Assembly (NCBI GenBank): GCA_951213105.1
Contig: OX578138.1
Location: 89,940,914-90,004,913 of the forward strand
Source: Amaurobius ferox
Taxonomy: Eukaryota > Arthropoda > Arachnida > Araneae > Amaurobiidae
Length of the DNA: 64,000 nt
Reading direction: 5' to 3'
Position numbers and translations under genes: made by a program. Below the pieces are notes generated by a model. That model ran no database searches. It worked only from the letters and a program-made list of their open reading frames with translations, and was not told the DNA's origin. Shown one piece after another: positions 23,086 through 35,800 of this stretch; position 1 is the stretch's first letter, and each line of letters opens with the position of its first letter.

Positions 23086-24050
23086 CTGATGTCGGCAGCA
23101 CATGACTTCCCTTATATAATGCAATGAATTTACTACTTTTACAGTAAAAAAATAGGTTATTCTTATAGCAGATACTTATATTCTTTCCAAGATATTGAAT
23201 TTTCGTCAAATAGTCGTTATTTTCACTGATTTAGCGTCATTTTTATCCATTTGGCGAGATTTTCTTTGATTTGGTAACCTTAAAAAAATTCGCCAAGTGG
23301 GCGATATTCCGCCAAATTCGTAGCCAAAATTTCGCCAAGCGTTATGGGCCGAGAAATATGTTATTCTCATATAGTAGATAAATGACTATTGGCTCTCAAA
23401 TACAAAAGTACTATTTAAAGTGTATTTTCTCATAAATGGAAAGAGATAGATCCACGAGAATGATGTCACTAAATTTATCGAATGATATAACACATGAAAA
23501 GTGAACAAGTTTCTCAACAGCTAATATTTTTTTTAATTTATGGTATTTTTTGATAATTTTTTTTGAAAAATGTGCAATGTCTCGAGAACGGTTTATACCA
23601 CTGTTCTAAAGTTTATGTCAATCATTTTCTAAGGAAAAATTACATAAGAAATGTCTATTTTTGTAACTTTATTAAAGGTTCTGATTTTTTGATGATTTTT
23701 TCAAAATTTCACTCGAAAATTTAGGGGCGATTCTGAACATTCGATTGTGTTTACAAGCGATAGGCTTCCCGTATTCATGATTGTAATTTGAGTACCAAAT
23801 TTCATTCGAATCACTCCATTCGTTCGTGAGATATCGTCTCCCTCCACAGACTCACTGACACACACACACACACACACACACATACACACACACACACACA
23901 CACAGACTTTCACACAGCCATCACGTCAAAAATGTTCAATTCATGATCAGGGATGCTTGAAACGTGCTCTCCCGTCGAAAACTCGAATTCGAATTTTTGA
24001 CCCGTCCCAATAGTTTCCCTATACATTATACTATGTATATAAGGAAAGTA
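23086..24050 (-). mobile_element. H2 repeat copy 2 of a head-to-tail pair
   Basis: Same ordered blocks as the neighbour at 22136-23070, with a longer CA tract (about 23857-23903). Its palindromic end TATACATTATACTATGTATA lies at 24020-24039. The two copies differ at many sites, so the pair is not a very recent duplication. A tRNA-SINE lies just beyond this end. Confidence 0.78.
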
Positions 24051-24065
24051 ATTAATTTCTAAATT

Positions 24066-24301
24066 GGCCGACGCGGTGGTCGAGCGGTCAAGGCGAGCGT
24101 TTCCAAGCGATCATTCGAACGCCGTGTTCTGGGTTCGAGTCTCACGTAAGGCATGGATGTTGTGTTGTTGGGCGAAGTGTGTTCCGCCCCCTCTGGTGCG
24201 CCTGGGGCAACGTCCTAGGACGGATAAGTGGTTCACGTTTCTGGCCGATATATAGGCGAGTGATGAAAGTCAAGTGCCTGGGCATTTGATTAAAAAAAAA
24301 G
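24066..24301 (+). mobile_element. class II tRNA-derived SINE
   Basis: The tRNA-like head has box A-like TGGTCGAGCGGTCAAGG and box B-like GGGTTCGAGTCTCACG, and resembles a Ser/Leu-type tRNA with a long variable arm. The body reads GGGCGAAGTGTGTTCCGCCC, then CCTGGGGCAACGTCCTAGGA and AAGTGCCTGGGCATTTGATT, and the element ends in A9. A 12-bp target duplication TTTCTAAATTGG lies at 24056-24067 and 24302-24313. The duplication overlaps the first bases of the head, so the start is uncertain by 2-3 bases. It is a complete SINE of about 235 bp. A second copy with an expanded body is inside the hAT element at 40519-41118. Confidence 0.92.
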
Positions 24302-24313
24302 TTTCTAAATTGG

Positions 24314-25845
24314 ATGAAATATTTGAACTTTTAGAATATTAAATTTTCAGACGTCCTATATTGTCACGTTAAATACAGTGTATATAAGGTCATCAAAATT
24401 ATGTGATGTCTGTTTAAATACCAAGGCAGGACAAATTTTAAGATAAACATGTATTATAATATGTACTAATATTCTTAACATGTTATAGGCATTTATCCTA
24501 CAAGTGATGTTGCAGCATGTATATATTAAGTCAAATGTGCTTGACAGTTCTCACTTGACCACTAGGTAAATTAGTTCAATTTACTGCAAAATTATTCAAA
24601 ACTCATTTGCTGTAGTGGACTCTATTTCAAAGTTGATATCCAATAAAAAAGACGTGACTCATCGGTTTAACACCAATGTATTTGATATTTTCCTTATTAT
24701 TTTTACCGTACCTATAAATCCGGTCTTGAATAACATTTACGTAAATTTTATCGGATATCAATCGATATATAAATATTACTGTCATAAAGATCTTTACATA
24801 TTAATATTCTGGACGCACGATAAAGCGAAGGCCAAGACAGCTACAATACTTCGCTCGCCACTACTGGAATCATCATCCAAATGGGTCAAATCACCAGGGG
24901 GGCTTTTTCAATAACTTCACAAAATAAAAAGTAAAGATCACCCGAACCAGTTCGTACTACTTAATTCGTTTGACATCTCTAACCTTCCCTTTCAAGATCT
25001 AGACATTTAATTACGGAGTTTCATCAGGTTTTTGTTTTCAAGCTTGGACAATTTTTTAATGTTTTGTTTCTATCCAGACGTTAAGAACATTATGTTTCAC
25101 GGTTTTGGCACCAGAATCTGGTTTTTCTGCGGTATAGGGTAATAATGCTTTTTTTTTTCTGGTGACCTGTTAGACTTAGGCATTAAATCACTGCGCTGTG
25201 AGCTTGCATTAACCTATGACCAGCGTCCACATTTTTCAAGCTTAGGGTTGAAATGAGCATGTTCCTACCGGTGAAATATGGTCTTTGTAGAGAGTACTTT
25301 ACTGTGCTTTTAGGGCAACTTTATTACTTTTCCATCGAATGTTGACATATTAAGTTATTTAGGAAGAAAATCGTCGGTTTTGTTGCTCGCTGGGAAGTAC
25401 TGGTCATATCTCTTTTGATGAAATTGTTGAAGTCAAACATGGTAAAACCTTGAAAAATTAAATAAATATTTACTGCAATGCCATGCACAATATTTAATGG
25501 CTTTTAACAGCTATAAATTCGGTTAATTACACATTTATCTTCCTTTACAGTAATTGGTTTGAAATAGGATATTTAAAAGATTAAGCAACGATTTCAAATC
25601 GGAAGGACAACTACCACACAAGAATAGGAGGATAAAAATAGCATGAGTAGGCTAACCTAAGGTAAAAATAGCAGAAGTTCCCCAGTCAAATTGTCAGTTA
25701 TACTCTAATATGACATCGGCTGGTGGAGAATGCACAGTCCAATTCGACAAACAGATCTTGCAATTTCGTTTCATTAATTCATCGGTGGAATGTGTACGAA
25801 AATCCAAGTTCCGATCCTGTTTGGTGCATGAAGGTTCTTTAGAGT
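24314..25845. other. non-coding DNA without recognised features
   Basis: No gene is recognised. A 99-codon frame at 24615-24914 shows no family motif. Confidence 0.45.
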
Positions 25846-25846
25846 A

Positions 25847-25878
<32 letters not shown>

Positions 25879-25880
25879 TG

Positions 25881-25948
<68 letters not shown>

Positions 25949-26018
25949 TGCATATATATTATATATGTGTGTGTGCGTGTGTGTGCGTGCGTGTGTGTGT
26001 GTGTGTGTATGTGTGCGC
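25846..26018. repeat. compound (GT)n/(AT)n microsatellite
   Basis: Alternating blocks of GT and AT repeats over about 170 bp, with GCGTGT variants near the right end. Overlapping open frames of VC, IY or TH repeats on both strands are artefacts. Confidence 0.97.
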
Positions 26019-27432
26019 GATGGCGCATGTCTGCAACGTAAATGTCTGAATAGTTCGATGTTCGATGTTATCCGGGGTTGTTATACAAAGATTGAATGGA
26101 ATATATATATATAAAAAAACATAATTGCATTTGAATGGTAAGACCGCTTTCCAAATATTTCAAATATTTTGATACCGCCACTTTGATACTCCCTCAAAAG
26201 TAAATTTTTAAATAATTATTTTTGCGAGGAATTTTATCTGTCCGTGTGCTAGCTAAATTTCATATCTGTAATTTACTTAAAAATATTATTTCTCATTTAT
26301 TCATCAAATCAAATATTTTGGTGTACAACACCTTTAAAATAACAAACATTGTAAATACGAATATGGCCCATTCATATAATAGAACAATCAATATATACAC
26401 AGACACTAAGTTTCAAGTCTAAATTCATCAAAATGAGCCTTTTCAAATAGTCCATATATAACGTCTTTGTTTAAGTAAGTAGTGTAGATCTTAGAATAAA
26501 ACAATTTGTATTCCAAATATATTGGTCCGTGTATCAAATCAAATATTAGGACTACATTTCAGCTGAAACTAGGTAAATTGCATTTATACTGCAAATCGAA
26601 TATTTTAGTTTGCGGCAACCTTAAAATATAAAAAATGTAATATATGAAATTCTGTTTACTTTCTTAAAATATATTCAAACGATCCATTTTTGAAACTAAA
26701 TTTCATTTCTGAATGCCACTGGAAAGTACTTATTTTTATAATTTCGCATTTCGAACATTTTAGTGTGAACCACCTCCTCAAATGAACAATTTAGAATTAT
26801 TCAAATTTTAACGAGTGTTTATTCGAAAGATTGACCTGTTTATCAAATTTAAAGTCTACATCTCACTTAAAAGGAGAAGTTTATCTTTGTTTGACTAATA
26901 AAATAATGCGATCGATGTAAGCAGCATTTCTATAGTATTAAATTTTTAGAATTGTAACTTTCTCCCTTATTAATATCATACGATTTATTGTTTGTACTGA
27001 CTTTCAATTTTTTCTATCATCAGACAATGGCGTAAGTAAATAACGCATTTTTTCAAGTCTCTATATTTTCGAAACCTGTCAAACACCTTCTTATCCAGCA
27101 ATCTACAATTGGGCCAATTTTTAGTCCTCTATTGCATTACGTTTTATTATCATTTCATATCACGAACGTTTTGGTCCACTCAAATTCACATTTCTAAAAA
27201 ATTTTATTTTCCTGGGTTTTTATCGAACGATTGATTGTCCAGTGCACCGAATTTCAAATATCTATCAAAAGGAGCTTCGAAACTGCGATAAAACTGCGAT
27301 AAAACTGCGATAATTCTCCTTCTTCCGATCGACACAATGTTTGCACAATGCGAAATAATGATGCACAAGATTCATAGCGCAATGATTTTAATGTTGAAAA
27401 ATGCACTGATATTTTACCTTTATATGGATGAT
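26019..27432. other. AT-rich non-coding DNA
   Basis: No gene recognised. Repeated loose phrases of 'aaatttcat...ttaaaa...aaatattttagt' type at 26240-26900 suggest an old, diverged tandem repeat of about 150-200 bp, but I cannot align it reliably. Confidence 0.4.
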
Positions 27433-27880
27433 GACAAGTAAAAGTATTTTGAAGTGCTAAATTAAATCGTTTACTGCACAATTATAATGTGTCAATTGTA
27501 AATATTGTTACCATCTGCTAAGCAGCATTAAAATGTAATTATTAAATATTCATCAATTTGGCGCAATTTTCGTAACTTTGGCGTCATTTTCGTCAATTTG
27601 ACACCACATTAAAACTCTCCAATTTTGTGATATTTTAAGCTTTTGTGGGTAACGACAAGTAAAAGTATTTTGAAGTGCTAAATTAAATCGTTTACTGCGC
27701 AATTATAATGTGTCAATTGTAAATATTGCTAACATCTGCTAAGCAGCATTAAAATGTATTAATTAAATATTCATCAATTTGGCGCAATTTTCGTAATTTT
27801 GGCGTCATTTTCGTCAATTTGGCACCGCATCGAAAAGTCTCCAATTTAGTGATGTTCCGCCAAATTAGTCGCCAAGGCCG
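27433..27880. repeat. 221-bp tandem duplication
   Basis: The block starting GACAAGTAAAAGTATTTTGA occurs at 27433 and 27654, period 221 bp, with high identity through the TGCTAAGCAGCATTAAAATG and TTGGCG motif portions. It lies at the edge of an H2 copy and may be an internal duplication of that element. Confidence 0.85.
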
Positions 27881-28497
27881 CTAAATTTTAAGCCAAATAA
27901 TTCGATGATACTTACTACTCTTCATTTTTATATCATTTTTAGATACATTTTGTGGTGCACAAACAAAAATAGTTTACTAAAGTTAGTTAATCACATTGCG
28001 GGCATTTCGAAGTATCACCGCGATGTGTTCAACTAATTTCAGTAAATTATTTTTGTTTGTGCACCGTACATTTATTTGAAGAACATGCAGTATCTCGAGA
28101 ACGGTTTAAGACAGCATTCTGAAGTTTATGTCATTCGTTTTAGAATAAAATATTACATATGAAAGAGTTATTATTTTACATTAGTGAATATCGTGATTTT
28201 TTATAATGTTTTCAAAAATTCATTCGAAAATTTGTGGATCTCCGAAACGTTCAATCGCTTTTAAAATCAATAGGATTATATGATTAATGAATCGTAATAA
28301 TGGTACCAAATTACTTTCAAGATATCGCATCCATAGATTCCCCACACACATGAGCACGCGCACATACACACAGACATCATCTCAAGAGCATTTGATACGA
28401 GTTCAGGGATGCTCGTAACATGCTCTTCAGCCAAAAACACGAATTTGAATTTCGAGTCTGTCATAATACTTTCGTTACACACTATGTATGTATAGAA
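27540..28497 (-). mobile_element. H2 repeat copy, diverged
   Basis: On the minus strand the palindromic end is near 28480-28497 (TATACATACATAGTGTGTAA), followed by ATTCAAATTCGTGTTTTTGG, the GAGCATGTTACGAGCATCCC block, a short GT tract and the TCTCGAGAACGG phrase. It then runs into the TTGGCG motif region of the 221-bp duplication. Part of the central H2 region is missing or replaced. Non-coding. Confidence 0.6.
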
Positions 28498-29387
28498 AGT
28501 AATAACGTATATGACGTATATAATTAAAACATAATTACACATAATTAACGCATATAATTGAACGTATATTAAAGCTAGTTAAATATATTATAATAACGCA
28601 CTTTCTTGCAGGATGAATTCGCATAGAAAAGCAAAGAAATTATTTTAATGTATCGTAAAACTATTGAAATTTATTCATAAATGCATTTACATTCCATCAA
28701 ATTAGCACGCAACGTACGAAACAGATCTCAACCATTCATTTGTAAATACTTTACCTGAAGGACCTGACGTCCAACTTTACCTACAAGAGAAATGGTGAAT
28801 AGAAAAAGTGATTATAGTTAATGATATCGAAGCCAAGTCAAAAGAACGAAATTGGTGTGTATTTCCCTTTGAAGCACATAAAACCCTAATTATTGTTACT
28901 TGTGTCACTAGCAATGTGTGTTGCCTATCCCATAAACACATTGCAAAAATATGCAGCTAGCTCCGCTGTAGGAAGCGCGCACTTAACTTGTTAAATACAG
29001 AGTTTAATAAGAACATTTTTTATTCGGCCGGTGCCTGCATTAATCAAATATGACTACATTGAATTGATTTTCGAACTTTATTGGGTTTTTTTTTATGCGT
29101 ATGAGACCTATGTTGGCCGGGTGTAACAGTTTAAAGTGGATGTTGAACCATGATGAACAACCCTACATACAAAAAGCTGTCAAATCATACCTGGGATAAA
29201 GTCTCGGCTGCAGTGAATATGAAAGTAAGATAATTAACGCTTCGACATCAGCTGAGTCTTGGAGTTCTCTAAAGTTTCCTATGGTGATAATGTTTATTCT
29301 TACGACGCTATAAGATATCTCTTGTTATGGTGTTTCGTGCTCGTAAAGCTTCGTGGTATCGAAAAGAAAGTATTTCACATTTTTACA
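28498..29387. other. non-coding DNA without recognised features
   Basis: No gene or clear repeat. The composition is ordinary for the window. Confidence 0.45.
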
Positions 29388-31036
29388 TTCCTCATATATA
29401 TAGTATAATGTATAAGGAAGTATTGTGACGGGGACGAAAATTCCAAGTCGAGTTTTCGACGGAAGAGCATGTTTCAAGCATCCCTGAACACGAACCAAAC
29501 GTTTTTGAGATTATGTCTGTGTGTGTGAGTCTGTGGAGATTATATCTTACTAACTAACGGAGCTATTCGATAGAAATTTGGTATACAAATTACAATCCGT
29601 GAGTACTGAAACTTATTGTTCTTAAACCCAATCAAATGCTCAGACCCCCCCACCCCTAAATTTTCCAGTGAAAATTTGAAAAATCATAGAAAGATCAAAA
29701 CATTTAATAAAGTTGCGTAAATAGTCATTTCTTACGTAGGTTTTCATTAGCAAATGATTGGCATAAATTTTAGAACGCTAGCATGAGCCGTTCTCCAAAT
29801 ATTGCACATTATTGAAATAAATTTATCAAAAAATCCCATAAAATAAAATAAAAATATTAACTATTGCGAAATATGTTCACTTTTCATATGTAATAATATG
29901 CGATAAGTTTGGTGGCATCATTCTCGTGGATAATATAGTATTTATTTGTTATAAGAATAACTTATTACTCCATCCATAAGGCTTGGCGGGATTTTGGTGA
30001 CGGATTTGGCAGAATATCGCCAACGTGGCGAGTTTTTAAATTTCCGAAATTAACGAAAATGTCGCCAAATTGATAAAAATGACGATAAATTAATGAAAAT
30101 TACGATGTTACGACGACTAATTGACGAATATTTAATATCTAGGAAAGAATACAAGAATCTACCATAAGGTTAACCTATTTTTACGTCCGTAAACGTTTGC
30201 CAAAATTTTGGTGACGAGTTTGTCGGAATATAACCAACTTGCTGACTTTCTAAACGTTGCTAAATTGGTGAAAATTTCACCCAATTGATAAAAATTGGCC
30301 AAATTGAAGAAATCGACACTAAATTAATGAAATGACGACTAATTCATAAATCAATATCTTGGAAAGAACGTAAGAGTAGACTATAGGGATAGCCTATTTA
30401 TTCGTAAGTCCAGCCATAATGTTTAGCGATAAATTTATCTGGACGTCGCCAACTTATCGACTATTTTAAATGTTTCCAAAGTGACAAAAATGGCTCCAAA
30501 TTGATAAAATTGATGCCAAATAAGAAATAATGTTTCGCAAATTCTGATTTCAGTCATATGATGGGAAAACCATCTAATATATCAAAAATGCTCTTCTCGC
30601 CGTTTGTCTGTAACACTTGGTGATGTATTTGACGAACTTGGTCAATAAATTAAAAATATTATATCCAACTTAGCGATATTTTCCACCAGATTGACAAAAA
30701 TATCGTCAAAATTGCAAAAATGACCCTAAATTCATGAAAATGTCGCCTAACTGATGGATTATCTAAAAAAAAATATTTTAATATATGGACTATATTGCTT
30801 ATTGAGGATGCTATAAATATTGATACTAATTGTTTATTTAGCGTTGCGCGAAATATAAGTTAAATGGGTACTTTGAAATAGTTTTACATGTTGTCATCCG
30901 AAAAATCTCCAAATGTATAATTCAACGTTAAAAACACGGTACCGTAGATCTTATACATTATTTTTTGACTGTAAACGGCGTAAATTCATTGCATTATATA
31001 AGGAGAGTCATGTTTCTGCCTACGTCAGATATTTTA
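29388..31036 (+). mobile_element. H2 repeat copy, longest
   Basis: Starts with a palindrome-bearing end (CATATATATAGTATAATGTA), then AAGGAAGTATTGTGACGGGG, the AGTCGAGTTTTCGACGG block, a short GT tract, TCTGTGGAGATTATATCTTA, the poly-C patch, and TCTCGTGGATAATATAG. A long stretch of degenerate TTGGCGA/TCGCCAA motifs follows (29985-30760). It closes with GCATTATATAAGGAGAGTCA. The extra length comes from reiteration of the TTGGCGA region. Non-coding. Confidence 0.75.
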
Positions 31037-34014
31037 ATTTTTGCATTGCATTAAAGGAAACTAGTAGAGCAAATCAAGTTTGAACAGAGCCATTGTAATT
31101 TGAAGATCTGATTCACAAGACCATGCAGCGAAAAAATAAATCAATTTATGGAAATTTCTCGAATTTTGTTAATTGGTTAATAAACTCACAAGTTTCGCGC
31201 CATTTTCCATAATTTTCCATTATATAATAAGACGCCATCGTTCAGTTAAATTGTTTCGTGATATGAGTAAAAGTATATGACAACCTCAATTTTTAACCCA
31301 ATATGTATTGTATCTTCCGACTTCATATATCCTGTAAACTGCATTATAAAACAATTCTTGTAGAAAAGTGTAAAAACACAATTAGATTTTAGATTAAAAT
31401 CGAAATAGGTGGGATGTTCCATCGTCAGATACAACATATTTTTCCACGCGAAATATGAGAAAAAATGTGATAATTCATGCCAATCTATAACGATTAATAT
31501 TACAACTCGCTATTTTTTGTTTTCTGCGTATTCTTTATAATCACATGATGAAATAACGAACATGCAAAATGCCTGTATGCGTTAAGTATATTTTCTGACA
31601 GTTGTAAAAAACTGACGTTTCAGCAGTGAATCTGGAAAAAAAAACACTATATCCGACCAACCCTGCGACATTTTATACATTAAGCTGCTGGTAAAATATA
31701 TTTCCTTCTATATTTAAAGTGAGCCGTATACGGCTATTACACTGCTAAAATATTCTTCAACTCCATAAAAGAAGTGGTTCTTAGTGTAATCAGTATTTCA
31801 CTTTATTTTTGAAAATGTAAGTTTCTATATGTATACAAATAATGTGCCAGAATACTTATCTCGTGAGACAGAATTCCTTATTTTTCAGCATCAGTAAAAT
31901 GCAATTATATTTATTGCCTAATGGTAACTTATAATTGGTACTGCCTGAAACAATAGTAATCCAATCAACGCTTAACAATGCATTCGAATTCTAAGCATTT
32001 TCAATAGCACCATTCCGTTTTCTACAGTTTTAAGAAAATAAAGTTATTCTTTAATTAAAGAAATCTGGACGTAAATTGCTGAGATATAAAGATGATAAAA
32101 GGCAAACGATAGTTTTCAATTATGGAAAAATGTGAGTTATTTTTCCCATCTTCTGTCTCCTTTGTCATATCCTTTCTTCTGGTGAAAAGAGCGGTGTTTC
32201 TCAAAAAAAAAAAAAAAAATCATTTTATCATCTAATGTATGTTTGCATTCATTTACTGCGAATCTGTTTTGTTAATATATTATTGAAAAAAATCACGTTA
32301 TGTAAACTCATCATTATGTGCAAACCAACACTACAAATAAAAATTAGTACAATTATGATTTTTGTGTTACCCAATTGCAAACAAAAAGTCAAACAACATA
32401 CTTTCACAATTCTCTTAAAATCTTAATTCGCTGCTTAATATATGCTTCAGATTTTGATCTTTAACTTTTCAAACATCATTTCCATTCTTGAACAAAATTT
32501 CACCAACTCCATCCTTTTATTAGAAAATTGTAATGATAGTATGCAAAAATAACAACTTTTGTTTACTTGAAAGGAGCTAATTTGGCACGTTTCCTGTCAC
32601 ACATGTCATGTTTGAAATAAGGAAGACACCCAAACTTAGCATATCTCTAAAAGTCCTTGGCTAGTGGGCAAAGGTCAGTCCAAAAGAAATTCAATTAAAT
32701 TGTGACAGACGTAACAAAAGTAGAAGCATCAGCACTGCCATTTTTCTTTTTGCTTCTCATGAACCTGCTGGGCGAACACCAGACATAACATAAAAAGCTC
32801 TCAAGCCTGACATTTAACTGGCCTTCAGACAGTTCTATAGTCATGGAAAAAGCCGTAAATGCTAGGAAAACCATGTAAGTGCCTAGTTTGCATTCATTTG
32901 CATGGTATTTCAGTATATATAAAGGACTTGATTTTCATCTTAAAGGGAAGGAATAAAGTTTATAATCTGTTTTGAGGTGCAAAGCGAATTATCTGGTGTG
33001 GGAAGCTGTACTCAAATTTTTCACGCAATAATGTTCTGCATTCCATATTCTACATCTCCACGGATATCATCATAAATAGAACAAAAACTTATAGTAGTTG
33101 TATGGGGAAATTCTAAAATAACAAAACAAATTATCCCTTCTGTAGTTCAATAAATAAAACGTCATATGAAGAGCCAGAGATTGAAAGTTAGATTCCCTGC
33201 TGAGACATTATTACATAATAAAATTACTTGCCGAGCGGAGAAGTAGCTGTAGAGAATGACGGAAGTCTAACTGGATTTTCTCCTGGAGCTTACGACTTTA
33301 TGATAAAGGTTTCAATTCACGGAAAAATACTAATAGCATGTTCTTCATTTAAAGCTTACAATGGATTGGGGAGATACCAAATATATTATTTCTTATAATA
33401 TTCTTTTAACATGCGCATTTAGTTATTGAATTGTCAAATCCACAGCATACACACACAACTTACCATCATTCCCAAAGCTTTTATTAAAACTTGTAGCGAA
33501 AATGTGCACTAAAATGTGCTATTTGCATTCACATTCAATAAAAATTACACAAGACTTTTACTTTATTTCCTATACATATTAGACGACACATAAGAACAAA
33601 ATGTAAGTGTCTTCCCATAAAATCTGCAAATTGCCAAGTCCTTGGACAAATGCTTATGCATTACATGATAGAACATAACCTTGGTATGATGATATTCGCA
33701 TAAGCCATTGTGGTTGAATCCGGCATATTATGACCATTCAATTTAAGCATAAAAATTCCCGAATCATGATATTCAGAATGATGCGAAGAAGCCGTCCTAT
33801 TGTAGTCGAAAGTTATCTTTCAAATAATGCAGTTATTTATCATGAAATACATTTGACATTGTCGCGGATTTTATGATTACCTGTTTGATACCTGGGATTT
33901 AACGATGGAATATACCGCTAAGTTATTATATGTTCCGTTGGGTTATATAATGCTTAAACTACGTACATATTTGCTCCACAATGTACAGCTCTCCAAAGTT
34001 ATCTTCACATACTT
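31037..34014. other. long non-coding stretch
   Basis: No gene is recognised. Open frames are short and AT-rich. A TATA plus octamer arrangement at 32896-32923 is listed separately. Confidence 0.4.
32896..32923 (+). promoter_or_regulatory. octamer plus TATA arrangement
   Basis: ATTTGCAT (32896-32903) is followed 12 bp later by TATATAAAGG (32916-32925). The spacing resembles some small-RNA or TATA-type promoters, but no transcript, RNA gene or frame is recognisable downstream. In DNA this AT-rich, chance matches are expected. Confidence 0.15.
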
Positions 34015-34027
34015 AATTAATTGGAGT

Positions 34028-34079
34028 GTTGTTGTTGTTGAGACCCAGACCGTCCGACCTACCAGAAAGGTGTAAGGTA
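34028..34079 (-). mobile_element. 52-bp truncated 5S-SINE tail with target duplication
   Basis: Only the 3' half of the SINE tail hairpin plus the (CAA)n end is present. On the minus strand it starts TACCTTACACCTTTCTGG and ends in CAACAACAAC. The target duplication AATTAATTGGAGT lies at 34015-34027 and 34080-34092. It is a very short 5'-truncated retroposition product. Confidence 0.9.
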
Positions 34080-34179
34080 AATTAATTGGAGTATGGATCA
34101 ACTCAACTTTGTCATACCAGAGTAAATTATTACATAGGTTGTGAATTCTTTCTTTCAAGTTTTGCAAGAAAAAAATAAT

Positions 34180-35240
34180 CAAGAAAGATCAGACATGCAT
34201 AAAGCATTGGTTATGAAACACTTTCCAACTGAAATGCAAAATTTACTTAAACATCTCTAAAATACGATACATTCAGCGCTGATATATTTTAAATTATCAC
34301 AGTACTACAATAACTTATTATATTATAAAACTTAAAACTTCATCGAAAAAAAATGAACTTTTCTCAAATGACGTTCATCGAAATATAAATCGTCAGGCTC
34401 CATAAAAGCAATGGATATTTCATTCATATCACTTTTATTCCGGACTCCAGAGCTAAATAATTTTGCGTGAAAAAATTCAAATCTTGTACAACGCATCTTA
34501 CAATCACTTGTTTCCATTCTGCATCCATTAGGCTTCGTTGTAGAAATAATCAAAGGCTGGTGATCTTTTAAACTGAAAAATATTGTAATTGCGTTGGAAC
34601 AGAATATAGGTGCACAGGAAATGCGCAAAAATAAAACTATTTTAGAACGGATGCAACACTAAATATAAATTTGAAAGAACTTTGAAAATCATGATTTTTA
34701 CACTGGGGAAAAATATGGATGCAATATTTTACTTTAAAGTGGGTCAAGAGATCTTTTCAGATTATATGGGTTGAAGACCCAGACCGTCCGACTCGTCCAA
34801 AGGACTAAGAGCAACTATTTGGACGGCCGGAGATTATATGGGTGTAATTATTATTTTAAATTTTATTTAAAGAACTACAAAACATACTTTGAGGGATTTT
34901 TTTTTTTATTTCATGGGACATTTTTAATATTTTCTAAAATTTTCGAAGCAATTTGTGAATTTTAACTTCGTTTATAAAATGTTTGAAGGATTAGGTCCCA
35001 TAGGGTTCCATGTATTTCACATTTTCAACCCAGGTTCAATCCAAAACAAATTGGGTAACATTATTCATTTCTATTTCCATATGTCCCTTAGACCGTCTTA
35101 ATAACATACTAAATTTTCATTTTGATAAAGGCTTTGCGGTAGTTATTGTGCAAATGGACAGACAGACAGAGAGACAGACAGGCAGACCGAATGAATGAAC
35201 AAAGTCATAAACACTTTTCAACTATGATGTGAAGTGTTAA
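34180..35240. mobile_element. H1 repeat copy, diverged, with nested mini-SINE
   Basis: Runs from the CAAGAAAGATCA end (left) to the palindrome end (GAAGTGTTAA at 35240), with a tract of GACAGACAGAGAGACAGACA type at 35159-35180. It has the same ordered blocks as 43172-44486 in the same orientation. A 59-bp hairpin-only SINE is inserted at 34772-34830. Non-coding. Confidence 0.75.
34772..34830 (-). mobile_element. hairpin-only mini-SINE (59 bp)
   Basis: On the minus strand it starts CCGGCCGTCC and ends GGGTCTTCA. The target duplication AGATTATATGGGT lies at 34759-34771 and 34831-34843. Predicted pairing: outer GGCCGTCC with GGACGGTC, middle GCTC with GAGT, inner GTCC with GGAC around TTT. The whole insert is the hairpin plus a short end. 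It sits inside an H1 repeat and has the same 5' start as three other insertions in the window. Confidence 0.88.
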
Positions 35241-35329
35241 AAATCTGGACCGTTGATCCAAATTATCACAGTTATAACCTTCATTTTTAAGGGTTTGAAA
35301 AAATAAATCTGTCCATAAATATAAAGTTC

Positions 35330-35800
35330 AAAAGATAGTCTGTCGGGGGTTACTCCCCACCACCCCAGAGGGGTCTAACGGCCACTATTTCTCACTACAA
35401 TAATTGAAATTGTTAAGTTCCGTGACCATTGAGCCATGAATAACGTTTTTTATGCACAATTATGTCAAATTTGTACCATGCTGCCATACTATGAAGAAAA
35501 GAATTCGAATAAATATAGAAGTTTTCGCTCGGATTTCAAAATATTCTATATAATATATATAAATAAATAAATATATATATATATATATATATATATTAGA
35601 TATATAATAATATATCTAAATATTCAAAATATTCTAGTTCTACATGTTTCTTTTACAGAACCAGTTTACAGAACCAGTTTCGTAAAAATCCATGAATATA
35701 TGTGGTAGCTATTGTGTGTACACAAGACATTGATCACACACAGACTGACATAACTTTAAATATAGTTTAAACGTTTTCAGGAAGTCCTAAAATATATATC
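35330..35800 (+). mobile_element. interspersed repeat copy (family shared with 8580-9120)
   Basis: A GGGGGTTACTCCCCACCACC block is followed by ATTATGTCAAATTTGTACCA/TGCTGCCA, then an AT tract (35573-35595), the AAAAATCCATGAATAT phrase and a CACACAGACTGACAT tract. The order matches 8580-9120. No protein is encoded. Confidence 0.5.

Noticed and set aside
24066..24150. A functional tRNA gene.
   Set aside because: Box A and B are present, but the sequence continues directly into a SINE body with poly-A and target duplications, and acceptor pairing is poor.
24615..24914. A 99-codon protein gene.
   Set aside because: No start context, splice signals or family motif; composition matches surrounding non-coding DNA.
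25846..26018. Reading frames of VC, IY and TH repeats.
   Set aside because: They are translations of GT/AT microsatellites on both strands.
32896..32960. A small nuclear RNA promoter and gene.
   Set aside because: Octamer and TATA matches exist, but no RNA sequence or structure is recognisable downstream, and AT-rich chance matches are likely.
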